From NCBI GenBank assembly GCA_047619685.1, contig JBLHLC010000024.1, forward strand, positions 5,185 through 69,184: 64,000 nt of DNA. Reading direction: 5' to 3'. Each line of letters begins with the position of its first letter. Position 1 is the first letter of the stretch. Both the position numbers and the translations under genes were made by a program. The stretch comes from JABDJZ01 sp047619685 (GTDB lineage Bacteria > Bacteroidota > Rhodothermia > Rhodothermales > UBA10348). The notes beneath the pieces are model-generated. The model did no database searches. It saw only the letters and a program-made list of their open reading frames with translations, and had not been told where the DNA came from. This document shows positions 53,031 to 61,158 of the stretch, in pieces.

Positions 53031-53888
53031 CTATCTGGAACCGCTAGTCCTCACGCTTTCCAGAAGGGCAGATAACTCCTCGACGATGTCCGGATGTTCG
53101 GTGGCAACATTCTGCCGCTCTCCGATGTCCGCCGCAAGATCGTAAAGCTGGACAGAGGGGTCGTTTCCCAGTTCGATATTCGTCGATGAGTCGTAGGCTC
53201 GCCCATTGCTAGGTGAAATGAACTTCCACTTCCCTTTTCGAAGAGAAAGGGTGCTACGACTGTTCTGCGGCACGTGGATATCGTGCGTCGAGAAATACAG
53301 AAAAAACGGTCGATCGTCGCGGTTCTCGATGAACGAGACGCCCTTCTGCGTGATGACATCGGCCATGTCCTCATCGACCCAGCGGGCAGCGTTCCCCCCA
53401 CTCATATGCCCGATTCGACTGATCCCATTTACGATGGTCCTGTCATGACCGTGACTGGGGCGCATTTTCAACAGTTCCGGGAATTGCGCGCCAGTTGGAT
53501 CATCTCCAACCGGACCCGGGAAACTGACCTCGATGGGATCAGCAGGGTCCAGCCCAACAACAGCTCGATTTTCGATGTAGACTGTCGGCACGCGATCTCC
53601 GGTGGCCGGGATCAGAAACGCTTCGTCGAAACCGATGTCCAGCGGACCGGGGCTGATTTCCCCGTTCAAATCCGGTCCTCCCTCGGCCCCCAAGCCCAGG
53701 TGCCACTTGCCGATCACCCCGGTGCGGTAGCCGGCTCGCTGAAGAATGGAAGGGAGGGTTGTCCTCCGTCCAAGACGCCCAAGACGCCCTGGATGGTGCG
53801 GTGGCCCCCATGGGCTCACGCGGGTTGAGGACGAGGCATTGGAAGAGCGCTGAGAGCCCGACGTCTCCCTGACACGCCAGTTATTCAC
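53031..53888 (-). pseudogene. arylsulfatase remnant with internal deletion
   Basis: The minus strand retains parts of a sulfatase: LQRAGYRTGVIGKWHLGLGA, then FIENRDDRPFFLYFSTHDIHVP, and then, directly joined, LSLRKGKWKFISP and YDLAADIGERQNVATEHPDI. The middle section with the NTLVIFTSDNG-type metal site is deleted after HVP. The N-terminal region with the formylglycine motif C/S-x-P-S-R is lost as well, replaced by a Ser/Pro-rich stretch. A normal protein would be about 450-500 residues. An intact sulfatase lies directly downstream on the opposite strand. Confidence 0.8.
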
Positions 53889-53965
53889 TACTCTTCAGGC
53901 GCTCTGGGCGGGCCGCGCAAACACGGACTCTGCCCCCTGCCACCACAAGCAAAAAATTTCTGGCG

Positions 53966-55546
53966 ATGATGTCTACTGCCCGGTCAGGTCTTCTTGGGTT
54001 TATTGCCCTCCTGCTCACCGTCGCCACTTTGGTGGGTTGCAGCGAGCCTGAGCCGCGGCGGCCGAATATCATTTTTGTCTTCTCCGATGACCATGCAGCC
54101 CAGGCGGTCGGCGCCTACGGCGGGCTGCTGGCCTCGCTGGACCCAACTCCCAACATTGACCGACTCGCGGCGGAGGGGATGCTGTTCCGGTCAGCCTTCG
54201 TGACCAACTCAATTTGCGCTCCCAGTCGCGCGGTGATTCTCACGGGAAAACACAGTCATCTCAACGGTGTCCCAACCAACCGGGAGGTGTTCGACTCCAC
54301 ACAAGTCACGTTTCCCAAACTCTTGCAAGCTGGCGGCTATCAGACCGCGATGATTGGGAAGTGGCACCTCAAGAGCCAGCCCACTGGCTTTGACTACTGG
54401 GAAGTACTCCCGGGGCAGGGGTCCTACTATAATCCTGACTTCAGGACACCCGAGGGCAGGGTTCGGGAGAGTGGGTATGTGACGGACCTGATTACCGACA
54501 AGGCCCTGGAGTGGCTCAAAAGCGGGCGGGACCAGGAGAAGCCGTTCATGCTGATGTACCAGCACAAGGCTCCGCATCGGGTCTGGATGCCTGGCCCTGA
54601 TCACCTGACGACCTACGCTGACGTGGAGATTCCGGAGCCACCGACCCTGTTCGACGACTACGAAGGCCGGACGTCAGCCGCCAGAACCCAGAAGATGTCG
54701 ATCGACAAGGACATGCGTCTTGCGTACGATCTCAAGTTGCTGCCGAACACCGTTGATCCGGAACCGAACTGGACAAACGCCGCTCAGCGTAACTACGACC
54801 GGATGGATGAGGCGCAGCGCGCCAATTGGGATGCGGTCTTCGACCCGGTAAATGCCGATTTCAACCAGGCCGAACTCGTGGGGGAGGATCTGGTCCGTTG
54901 GAAGTACAAGCGGTATATGCAGGATTATCTCCGCTCGATTCGCTCCGTGGATGACAACCTCGGCCGGCTCCTGGACGAATTGGAGTCATCCGGACTGGCG
55001 GAAAACACGGTGGTCATCTACAACTCCGACCAGGGCTTCTTTCTTGGCGAACACGGTTGGTTCGACAAGCGCTGGATGTACGAAGAGTCTCTACAGGCTC
55101 CGCTCGTGGTCCGGTGGCCTGGCGTTGTCGAGGCCGGATCGGAGAGCTCTGATTTGGTGCAAAACCTCGATTTCGCGCAGACATTTCTGGATATGGCCGG
55201 CATTGGAGCACCCGAGGACATGCAGGGGCGCAGTATCGTCCCGCTCCTAAGAGGCTCAGCCCCCGAAAACTGGCGCGACGCCATCTACTACCAGTACTAC
55301 GAGTACCCGGGACCGCATGACGTGCAGCAGCACTATGGGGTGCGAACCGACCGGTACAAGCTCATCTACTACTACCACATCGATGAGTGGGAGTTGTATG
55401 ACCTTGAGACTGATCCGGACGAACTCGCAAGCGTCCACGACAACCCCGCGTACGCCGAAGTGCGGCAACGGCTGGAGGCCCGACTCGGCGAGCTGCGCGA
55501 GCAGTACGAGGTCCCGGTCGAGGATCCGGCCCCGCCGGTGAGTTAG
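53966..55546 (+). CDS. lipoprotein arylsulfatase
   Basis: Sulfatase of 526 residues anchored by a lipoprotein signal (lipobox TLVGC, Cys25). The formylglycine motif is Cys84-Ala-Pro-Ser-Arg88 in NSICAPSRAVILTGKHSH, so activation by an anaerobic or aerobic sulfatase-maturating enzyme is required. Metal residues Asp41-Asp42 (FVFSDDH), GKWHLK and NSDQGFFLGEHGWFDKRWMY are present. C-terminal sequence YKLIYYYHIDEWELYDLETD is typical of carbohydrate sulfatases of Bacteroidota. The start is ATG 53966; a Met-Met pair leaves two choices. Confidence 0.92.
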   Translation: MMSTARSGLLGFIALLLTVATLVGCSEPEPRRPNIIFVFSDDHAAQAVGAYGGLLASLDPTPNIDRLAAEGMLFRSAFVTNSICAPSRAVILTGKHSHLNGVPTNREVFDSTQVTFPKLLQAGGYQTAMIGKWHLKSQPTGFDYWEVLPGQGSYYNPDFRTPEGRVRESGYVTDLITDKALEWLKSGRDQEKPFMLMYQHKAPHRVWMPGPDHLTTYADVEIPEPPTLFDDYEGRTSAARTQKMSIDKDMRLAYDLKLLPNTVDPEPNWTNAAQRNYDRMDEAQRANWDAVFDPVNADFNQAELVGEDLVRWKYKRYMQDYLRSIRSVDDNLGRLLDELESSGLAENTVVIYNSDQGFFLGEHGWFDKRWMYEESLQAPLVVRWPGVVEAGSESSDLVQNLDFAQTFLDMAGIGAPEDMQGRSIVPLLRGSAPENWRDAIYYQYYEYPGPHDVQQHYGVRTDRYKLIYYYHIDEWELYDLETDPDELASVHDNPAYAEVRQRLEARLGELREQYEVPVEDPAPPVS

Positions 55547-55568
55547 CGGCCTGGACGCCTGGCTTGCA

Positions 55569-55593
55569 GAGACCCGGTTGTGGTCTGGGTCTC
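55569..55593 (+). terminator. weak hairpin after the sulfatase gene
   Basis: GAGACCC and GGGTCTC make a 7-bp stem with an 11-nt loop, 23 bp past the sulfatase stop codon. No T run follows. The rest of the 230 bp up to the next gene shows no gene or RNA that I recognise. Confidence 0.3.
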
Positions 55594-55776
55594 AAGGTAC
55601 TCCGGCCTCCGGGTCGACCGCCGGGTGAGTCTCCGGTAGGAGGCAACCCCGTACTCGCTTCGGGCGCTTGCCCGCCGATGTAGACGAGTCGGCAAGTCCC
55701 AGCACCCGCTGGGTAGGTCGCACTGTCTGAGCGATGCGCCAGCCGGTATTCTGCGTCTCCCAAACACGCCCTGCAA

Positions 55777-57325
55777 ATGGACGCCCTTCGCTACAGGCTG
55801 CCGCTTCTTGCCCTTATTGTTTTCCTGGTTTGCGCTCCGCCCGTCAGCGCACAGACCTTTACTCGCATCACGGAAGGCCCCGTGGTCGCCGACGGAGGGC
55901 ATTCGTTTGGTCACAGCTGGTCGGATTGGGACGGCGACGGGTGGCTTGATCTCATGGTGAACAATGACGTCGCCGGAGAACCCAGTTTTTTCTACCGCAA
56001 CTTGGGAGACGGGACATTTGAACGCGCTACCCCCATGGACGCCGTTGGGCCCTCGGCCTCATCCACGTGGGGAGACTAAAACAACGATGGCCGGATGGAC
56101 CTTTTTGTGGCCAACGGAGGCACTGCGGGCCCGAGGGCCAACTATCTGTTTAGCGGCCTGGCTTCCGGGGACTTTCAGCGCGTGACCTCAGGTCCCCAGG
56201 TTACACTGTCATCGGCAAGCACTGCCTCGGCCTGGATGGACCTGGACAACGACGGCTACCTGGATCTTTTTGTGGGTCGGACGGGGATGCCAAATCGCAT
56301 CTTTATGAACCAGCATGACGGGACCTTTCGCGTCGAAGTTCTGCCGGACGAAGGCGCGACCTGGGGCGTGAGTGCGGCGGACATCGATGACGACGGCGAT
56401 CTGGACTTTTATGCCGCAAACTTGGGGTATGACAATTACCTGTATTGCAATGACCAGGAGGGGGATTTCACTCCATTGACAGGGGCTGTCCTCGGCGATG
56501 CCGAACGCTCGGTCTCGGCCAGTTGGGGCGACATAGACAACGACGGTGATCCGGATCTCTTCGTGGCCAATCTCTTTGACCGCAACCGCCTTTGGATCAA
56601 CCAGGGCGGCGGTAATTTTGAGGAAGTGACGACGGGGTTGGTCGTTACCGAGGTGCAAAACAGCAAGGGGAGTTGTTTTGGCGACATCGACAACGATGCC
56701 GATTTGGATCTGACTCTATCGCAATGATGGGCTGGGTGGCAATCACCTTACAATCCAGACCGTCGGCACACAGTCCAATCGGAGCGGAATCGGCGCGCGA
56801 ATCAGAGTTCTTGCGACCGTCGGAGGCCGCCAGGTCTGGCAAATGCGGGATATCTCCGGACAGACTGGGCACCTTGCACAGGGGGATCCGAGGGCTCACT
56901 TCGGACTGGGGACAGCCGTTGAGGCGGACTCGATTGTTGTGCGTTGGCCGTCGGGAAGACGTGATCACTACGGCCCCACTGCTGCCGGTCAATACATGAT
57001 CGCCACTGAGGGGGCTTCCTTAGAAGCGAGCACGGTTGCCGTAGACCCACCCGAGCGGTTTTCGGGCATCAGCGTCTCAAGCTTTCCAAACCCGATGAGC
57101 ACCCAGGCTACCCTGGAGGTGGCCCTGGACGCTCCTTCCAGAGTCAGAATAGACCTGTACGACCTGTTGGGGCGACATGTGAGCACGCTTGCCGACCGCT
57201 TGTTTGAGGCCGGCAACCATACCCTTCCGGTTGATGCTTCGATCCTGCCCAGTGGACCGTTCTACTACAGGGCTTCCACTGGTTTGGGAGGCCTAACCAC
57301 AGGGTCTTTGGTTGTGAGGCGTTAG
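55777..57325 (+). pseudogene. FG-GAP/ASPIC surface protein broken by in-frame TAA and a frameshift
   Basis: Read through, this is a secreted FG-GAP propeller protein. It has a signal peptide (MDALRYRLPLLALIVFLVC) and repeats WSDWDGDGWLDLM, DLDNDGYLDLFVG, DIDDDGDLDFYAA and DIDNDGDPDLFVA. It also has an ASPIC/UnbV domain (GIGARIRVLATVGGRQVWQM, then DPRAHFGLGTA) and a sorting-domain tail (SSFPNPMSTQATLEVAL, then GPFYYRAS). TAA at 56077-56079 falls inside a calcium-loop repeat (TWGD-stop-NNDGRMDLF), where an aromatic residue such as Tyr is one base away. A second lesion near 56715 joins DADLDL out of frame to LYRNDGLGGNHLTIQ. Confidence 0.83.
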
Positions 57326-57357
57326 GCGAAAGCGGAGGAATTGGTGGCCGACGGATC

Positions 57358-57966
57358 TCAGTCCTTCACTTCGACCCCAAACCCATAGATGCTCGACTCG
57401 GACCGATTCAGCGCCTTGTGCACCACCGCATCGGTCCAATAAGGCTCACCCGCCATCAGTGCGGCCTCGATCTCCGTCCCATCACCGAGGGTTATCAATG
57501 CAGAGCCGCTGGCCAAGGGAATGACCACACCCTCGGGATGTGAGTGCATGTTGCTCTGAGCACCGGCGGCATAATCAAACCGGATGACCCGGATCAGGTC
57601 GTTCTCGAACACCACGGTGTGCCGCTCGGCGTCCGCAACGGTGGAGTCAAGCAAGGGGTCCACGGCGACATCGTCATCGCCTTCTTCCTCGTGTTCGCCG
57701 TCCTCCAAGTGACCTTCATCACCGTCCTCCTCGTGCTCGTCCTCATCTGCCTTGAGTTCCACGAGGATGACCTCGCCAGCGGTCTCTCCGATGTTGGAGA
57801 CGGTATGGGCAGCGGCTTCGTTGTACAAGGGGGTCCCGGCGGGAAGGTCAACCTTGGCTTCGGTGCCGTCGGGCGACGTGAACAGGAAGTGGGCGTCCGT
57901 TAGCACCACGGCCTCGAGGTTCGGATGCCGGTGCATATTGGATGTGTGTCCTGGCTCATAGATCAC
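57358..57966 (-). CDS. bicupin protein with acidic linker, N-terminus missing
   Basis: Two small cupin domains. The first (PGHTSNMHRHPNLEAVVL, then AAAHTVSNIGETAGEVILVE) and the second (AGAQSNMHSHPEGVVIPLAS, then VVHKALNRSESSIYGF) each show the H-x-H metal motif. They are joined by a linker of about 28 residues that is almost only Asp, Glu, Gly and His (DEDEHEEDGDEGHLEDG). The protein is read from a GTG at 57964-57966 because no better start exists. Homology continues upstream in the same frame (YHLLCENEDVRVLHVIYEPG) to a TGA directly before 58059, so the signal peptide and true start have been lost. Ligand unknown. Confidence 0.65.
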   Translation of the reverse strand: MIYEPGHTSNMHRHPNLEAVVLTDAHFLFTSPDGTEAKVDLPAGTPLYNEAAAHTVSNIGETAGEVILVELKADEDEHEEDGDEGHLEDGEHEEEGDDDVAVDPLLDSTVADAERHTVVFENDLIRVIRFDYAAGAQSNMHSHPEGVVIPLASGSALITLGDGTEIEAALMAGEPYWTDAVVHKALNRSESSIYGFGVEVKD

Positions 57967-58130
57967 ATGGAGGACGCGGACATCTTCGTTCTCGCAGAGC
58001 AGGTGGTAGTTTTCTGGATCGGAGACGGTGGCGTCGGCGGCGGGCTCCGGTCAGATCACCCGCACTCGAGGTGGACTACAAACGGCATGTCGACTTTCCC
58101 CTAAATTGCCCGCAGCAATCGGACGTTTAT

Positions 58131-58907
58131 ATGCGCGCTCTTTTTCTAGTTGCCACGTTCCTCGCCAGCACGGGCTCGGCAGCTCAGCCCACTGCAAAGG
58201 GGCTGTTTGACAGGATGGTCTCTTCCTTCGAGGAGCGGTCCCAAGGGATCGACAACTACACGATCGTGACGGACGCGTTCACCTCGCACTACCGGCGCGT
58301 TGTGGGTAGCGGTGGTACCAGGTTCGAGGTGGCGACCAAGGTGGCTACGATGGGCGTGGGGAACATGACCACGCGCTTCTCGCTGGACAATCCGTACCGG
58401 CTTCGGGAAATGCACAGCGCCGGCGCGGCCTTAATCGGACCCTCGGACCTGGAAGGCGTGCCGGTGATTGCCGTAAAACTGACGCCGCCGACCGGCCCCG
58501 ACGCAGACGTAGAAGCGATGCAACTGTACGTGGATCCGGACTTGCTTGTTGTGCGCGGATTGGACATTGAATCGCGGGGACCCGATGGCCTGGCGCGCAT
58601 TGAGATTCGCTTCGAGGACTTCCGAGAATCCGATGGCCTGTTGTATCCATGGACCAGTCGCGCAACCATTCATAGCCCGGGAGCGGGAGTAGACCAGGAG
58701 AACCTGGATCGTGCCCGCGAGGCCATGGAAGAAATGGAAGACCGCCTGGCGGAAATGCCGGCAGCCCAGCAGGAAATGATCCGGGCGCGAATGACGGAGT
58801 CGCTGAGACGGATCGAGGAAATGAGCGCAGGCGAGGGGATCAGTACCGTCTTCACGGTCTCGGAAGTGCGCGTCAACGCCGGAATCCCCGACGGAGTCTT
58901 CAACTAG
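58131..58907 (+). CDS. secreted LolA/outer-membrane-lipoprotein-sorting-like protein
   Basis: Exported protein of 258 residues with a signal peptide (MRALFLVATFLASTGSAAQ). The centre (residues about 40-190) shows the half-barrel strand pattern of LolA/LppX-like lipid-binding domains, with MQLYVDPDLLVVRGLDIESR in the place where such proteins carry YVDxxTyLP-type sequence. The C-terminal helix (about 190-235) is a charged coiled-coil segment (ENLDRAREAMEEMEDRLAEM). ATG 58131 is chosen for the signal peptide; the frame is open further upstream but not coding-like. Confidence 0.68.
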   Translation: MRALFLVATFLASTGSAAQPTAKGLFDRMVSSFEERSQGIDNYTIVTDAFTSHYRRVVGSGGTRFEVATKVATMGVGNMTTRFSLDNPYRLREMHSAGAALIGPSDLEGVPVIAVKLTPPTGPDADVEAMQLYVDPDLLVVRGLDIESRGPDGLARIEIRFEDFRESDGLLYPWTSRATIHSPGAGVDQENLDRAREAMEEMEDRLAEMPAAQQEMIRARMTESLRRIEEMSAGEGISTVFTVSEVRVNAGIPDGVFN

Positions 58908-58975
58908 CGAGGACGTCAGAGACTGATCGAGAGCTTCTAAGGTGGGCGCGGCGAAGGCGGTTGTCTGCTTCGGTG

Positions 58976-59929
58976 TTATCGCAGCACGATCATCTTGCCG
59001 GTCAGGACGGTGCCAAGTGTTCGGAGACGGTATATGTACACGCCGGACACCCACCCGCTTCCGTCAATGGGTATAGAGGTGTGTCCCCGCTGCGTAGGTG
59101 TTGTCCACGACCTGGTCCACCCGTTGACCGATGGCGTTGTAGACCTCGAGTACGACCCTAGCGTTTCTGGGCAGGTCGAATCCGACGCGCGTCACCCCCG
59201 AGAACGGGTTCGGGTGGTTTCCATGGAGCGCGAACTTCTGCGGGATCTCCGGACCGGGTTCCCGATTGATTCCGCTCGCCACCACCGACCTCAGGTTGAT
59301 CGCGTTGTTGGTCGTGTCCGGGTCGATCTCTCCGGACGCGGTCTTGAACTGGGTCAGGAAGACTCCGAATGAGTCCGGGCCGGCCACGGCCAGGTGGGTG
59401 CGTCCCTCCCCGAACCCGGTGTCATCGGGGGACTCGACGTTGTAGATGTCCACCACGTCCTGGTGCGGCTCCCGACTGTCTAGGATGCCGCTGATCAGCC
59501 ACATGGTTTTGTCCTTGGGATCCACCGCGGCCGTTATCCCCACCGGGAAGTTCATCAGCCCGTTGGGCCCGTCTTCGGTGTCCAGGCTGCTACGCAGACC
59601 GTCGCCCAGGTCGTTCGGGGAGATGGCATCCGCGTCGAGATCGATCCCCAAATCGGCATTATCATAGATCTTGTTGCCCCGGATGGTGACGAGGAAGGCG
59701 TCCCCCTCCAGGGCAATGCCAGACTCCTGGTTACCCCGAATGATGTTCTGGAACAACGTGTCGGGATCCGTGCTTAGCAGGGAGCCAACATTCAGACGGA
59801 CCGGAGCTGGGCTCCCGATAGTCATCGCGGACGCATCGACAACATGAATCCCGTAGTCGGTGTTGCCCAGTTCGACGTCACCGAGCCCCTCAATTACTAG
59901 GCCGGTGGGGTCCGTCCAGTGCACGCCTT
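58976..59929 (-). pseudogene. sorting-domain surface protein, truncated by IS3 element and frameshifted
   Basis: C-terminal part of a secreted protein. A beta-helix-like repeat region (NIIRGNQESGIALEGDAF, then IRGNKIYDNADLGIDLD) is followed by a DUF11-like stretch and a sorting domain (HGNHPNPFSGVTRVGFDLP). The reading stops early at 59064, but after a two-base loss in an AC repeat near 59079-59084 the last part GSGWVSGVYIYRLRTLG to TGKMIVLR is restored, with TAA at 58976-58978. The 5' side is cut within a few bases of the inverted repeat of the adjacent IS element, and the missing N-terminal part is not found on the other side of it. Confidence 0.8.
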
Positions 59930-59931
59930 AG

Positions 59932-60999
59932 AGAAGTGGACCCCGGAGGCTGGACAGGTATAGTCTGAATTAGGTGAGAGTCTTTCGCATCTTGTCCCAC
60001 CAAGCAGGAGAGCCGAAGATGAAAGGCAAACGAAGGAATCACAGCGCGGCTTTCAAGGCGCGAGTCGCCCTGGCGGCGGTCCGTGGAGATCGAACGGCCG
60101 CTGAGTTGGTCGACCAGTTCCAAGTTCACCTCGGGCAGATTCAGGCCTCGAAGAAGCAACTCCTTGAGAGCGCCGAGGACGTTTTTAGTCGCCGAGGTTC
60201 GAAGAAGGAAGACCCCGAGATTGAGGCCAACGTCAAAGAGCTGCACGCCAAGATTGGGGAGTTGGCGATGGAGAAGGATTTTTATCCAAGGCGCTTGCGG
60301 TGACCGAGCGCCTAAAGGCCATCGACAAATCCCACCCACTTCCGGTGACCCGGCAGTGTTGCCTGCTGGACGTAGCCCGCTCGAGCGCCTACTACCGGCC
60401 GGCACCCATCAGTGAAGAAGAACTCCGCCCGATGCTTTCGATTGACAAACTGCACACCAAGTGGCCCTTCATGGGCTCACGCCAGATCCGAGACCAACTC
60501 CGCAGGCAAGGCGAAGGCGTGGACCGGAAGCGCGTCCAACGGCTGATGCGCCAGATGGGCATTGTGGCGCTGGATCCCAAGAAAAGGACGTCGACTCCGG
60601 ACAAAGAGCATGTCATCCATCCCTACCTCCTTCGGAATCTGGAGGTGAACCGGCCCGGGCGCCCAGTTCTCCTCAAAGGCGTTCACCGACGTCCTCAACA
60701 GCACGACGTCCGGATCTCAATGGACGGCAAGGGGCGCTGGATCGACAACGTTTTTATCGAGAAACTATGGCGCAGCCTGAAGTACGAAGAGGTTTACCTC
60801 AGGGCCTACGAGACCGTGGCTGAGGCCAAGCAATCCATCGGGACCTACCTGAGATTCTTCAACCGAGAACGAACCCATCAGTCGCTGGACAACCGAACCC
60901 CTGACGAAGTATTCTACCAGCAGAAACTATGCCCAAAGCGGCATGATTACCGCGCGGGATTCTCACTAAGACGCTGTCCGAATTTCAGGGTCCACTTCT
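59932..60999 (+). mobile_element. IS3 family insertion sequence, internally deleted
   Basis: About 1.07 kb bounded by inverted repeats. The left end reads AGAAGTGGACCCCGGAGG, and the right end read on the minus strand is AGAAGTGGACCCTGAAAT followed by CGGACAG in both. The flanking base triplet TAG occurs directly on both sides (59929-59931 and 61000-61002), a plausible 3-bp target duplication as IS3 elements make. It carries overlapping orfA and orfB with a -1 frame relation and the slippery-like ATTTTTA at 60278-60284. The length is about 150-200 bp short of typical members because orfB is deleted in its middle. Confidence 0.85.
60019..60303 (+). CDS. IS3 family transposase OrfA
   Basis: DNA-binding OrfA of 94 residues with a helix-turn-helix (KRRNHSAAFKARVALAAVRG, then TAAELVDQFQVHLGQIQASK) and a leucine-zipper-like region. 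AGGAG lies 8 nt before ATG 60019. The tail EKDFYPRRLR is the out-of-frame end. In the -1 frame it continues FLSKALAVTERLKAI, as in fused OrfAB of this family. Function without a full OrfB is limited to possible repression of transposition. Confidence 0.82.
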   Translation: MKGKRRNHSAAFKARVALAAVRGDRTAAELVDQFQVHLGQIQASKKQLLESAEDVFSRRGSKKEDPEIEANVKELHAKIGELAMEKDFYPRRLR

Positions 61000-61052
61000 T
61001 AGCTTCTTTTGCCTTTGGTCCACGCAAGCAAGGTGGAGAGTTCGCAATATAG
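60300..61052 (+). pseudogene. IS3 family transposase OrfB, DDE domain deleted and frameshifted
   Basis: The N-terminal part is normal (VTRQCCLLDVARSSAYYRPA, then GSRQIRDQLRRQGEGVDRKR) and so is the end (RISMDGKGRWIDNVFIEKLW, then FFNRERTHQSLDNRTPDEVF). Between NLEVNRPG and RISMDG the catalytic core is missing: the segment with the first Asp and most of the second is deleted. Part of what remains is only readable in another frame (GAQFSSKAFTDVLN). It cannot be active. The frame reads past the right inverted repeat to 61052, so the last residues are flank-encoded. Confidence 0.83.
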
Positions 61053-61158
61053 CAAGGAGCCTCACGATTGCTCCGGGCGTGGTGTGACTCAGCTCCCTGG
61101 CTATCACATTCCCGGTGAAAAGGGCTTTCCAACCAGATTCGCGCACTTCCAGAACACC

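Noticed and set aside
45538..56079. Genome-wide reassignment of TAG.
   Set aside because: Many intact genes here end with TAG (oxidase subunit II, Rrf2, the MDR gene, the lipoprotein at 14534), so TAG is a normal stop. The in-frame TAGs are local events.
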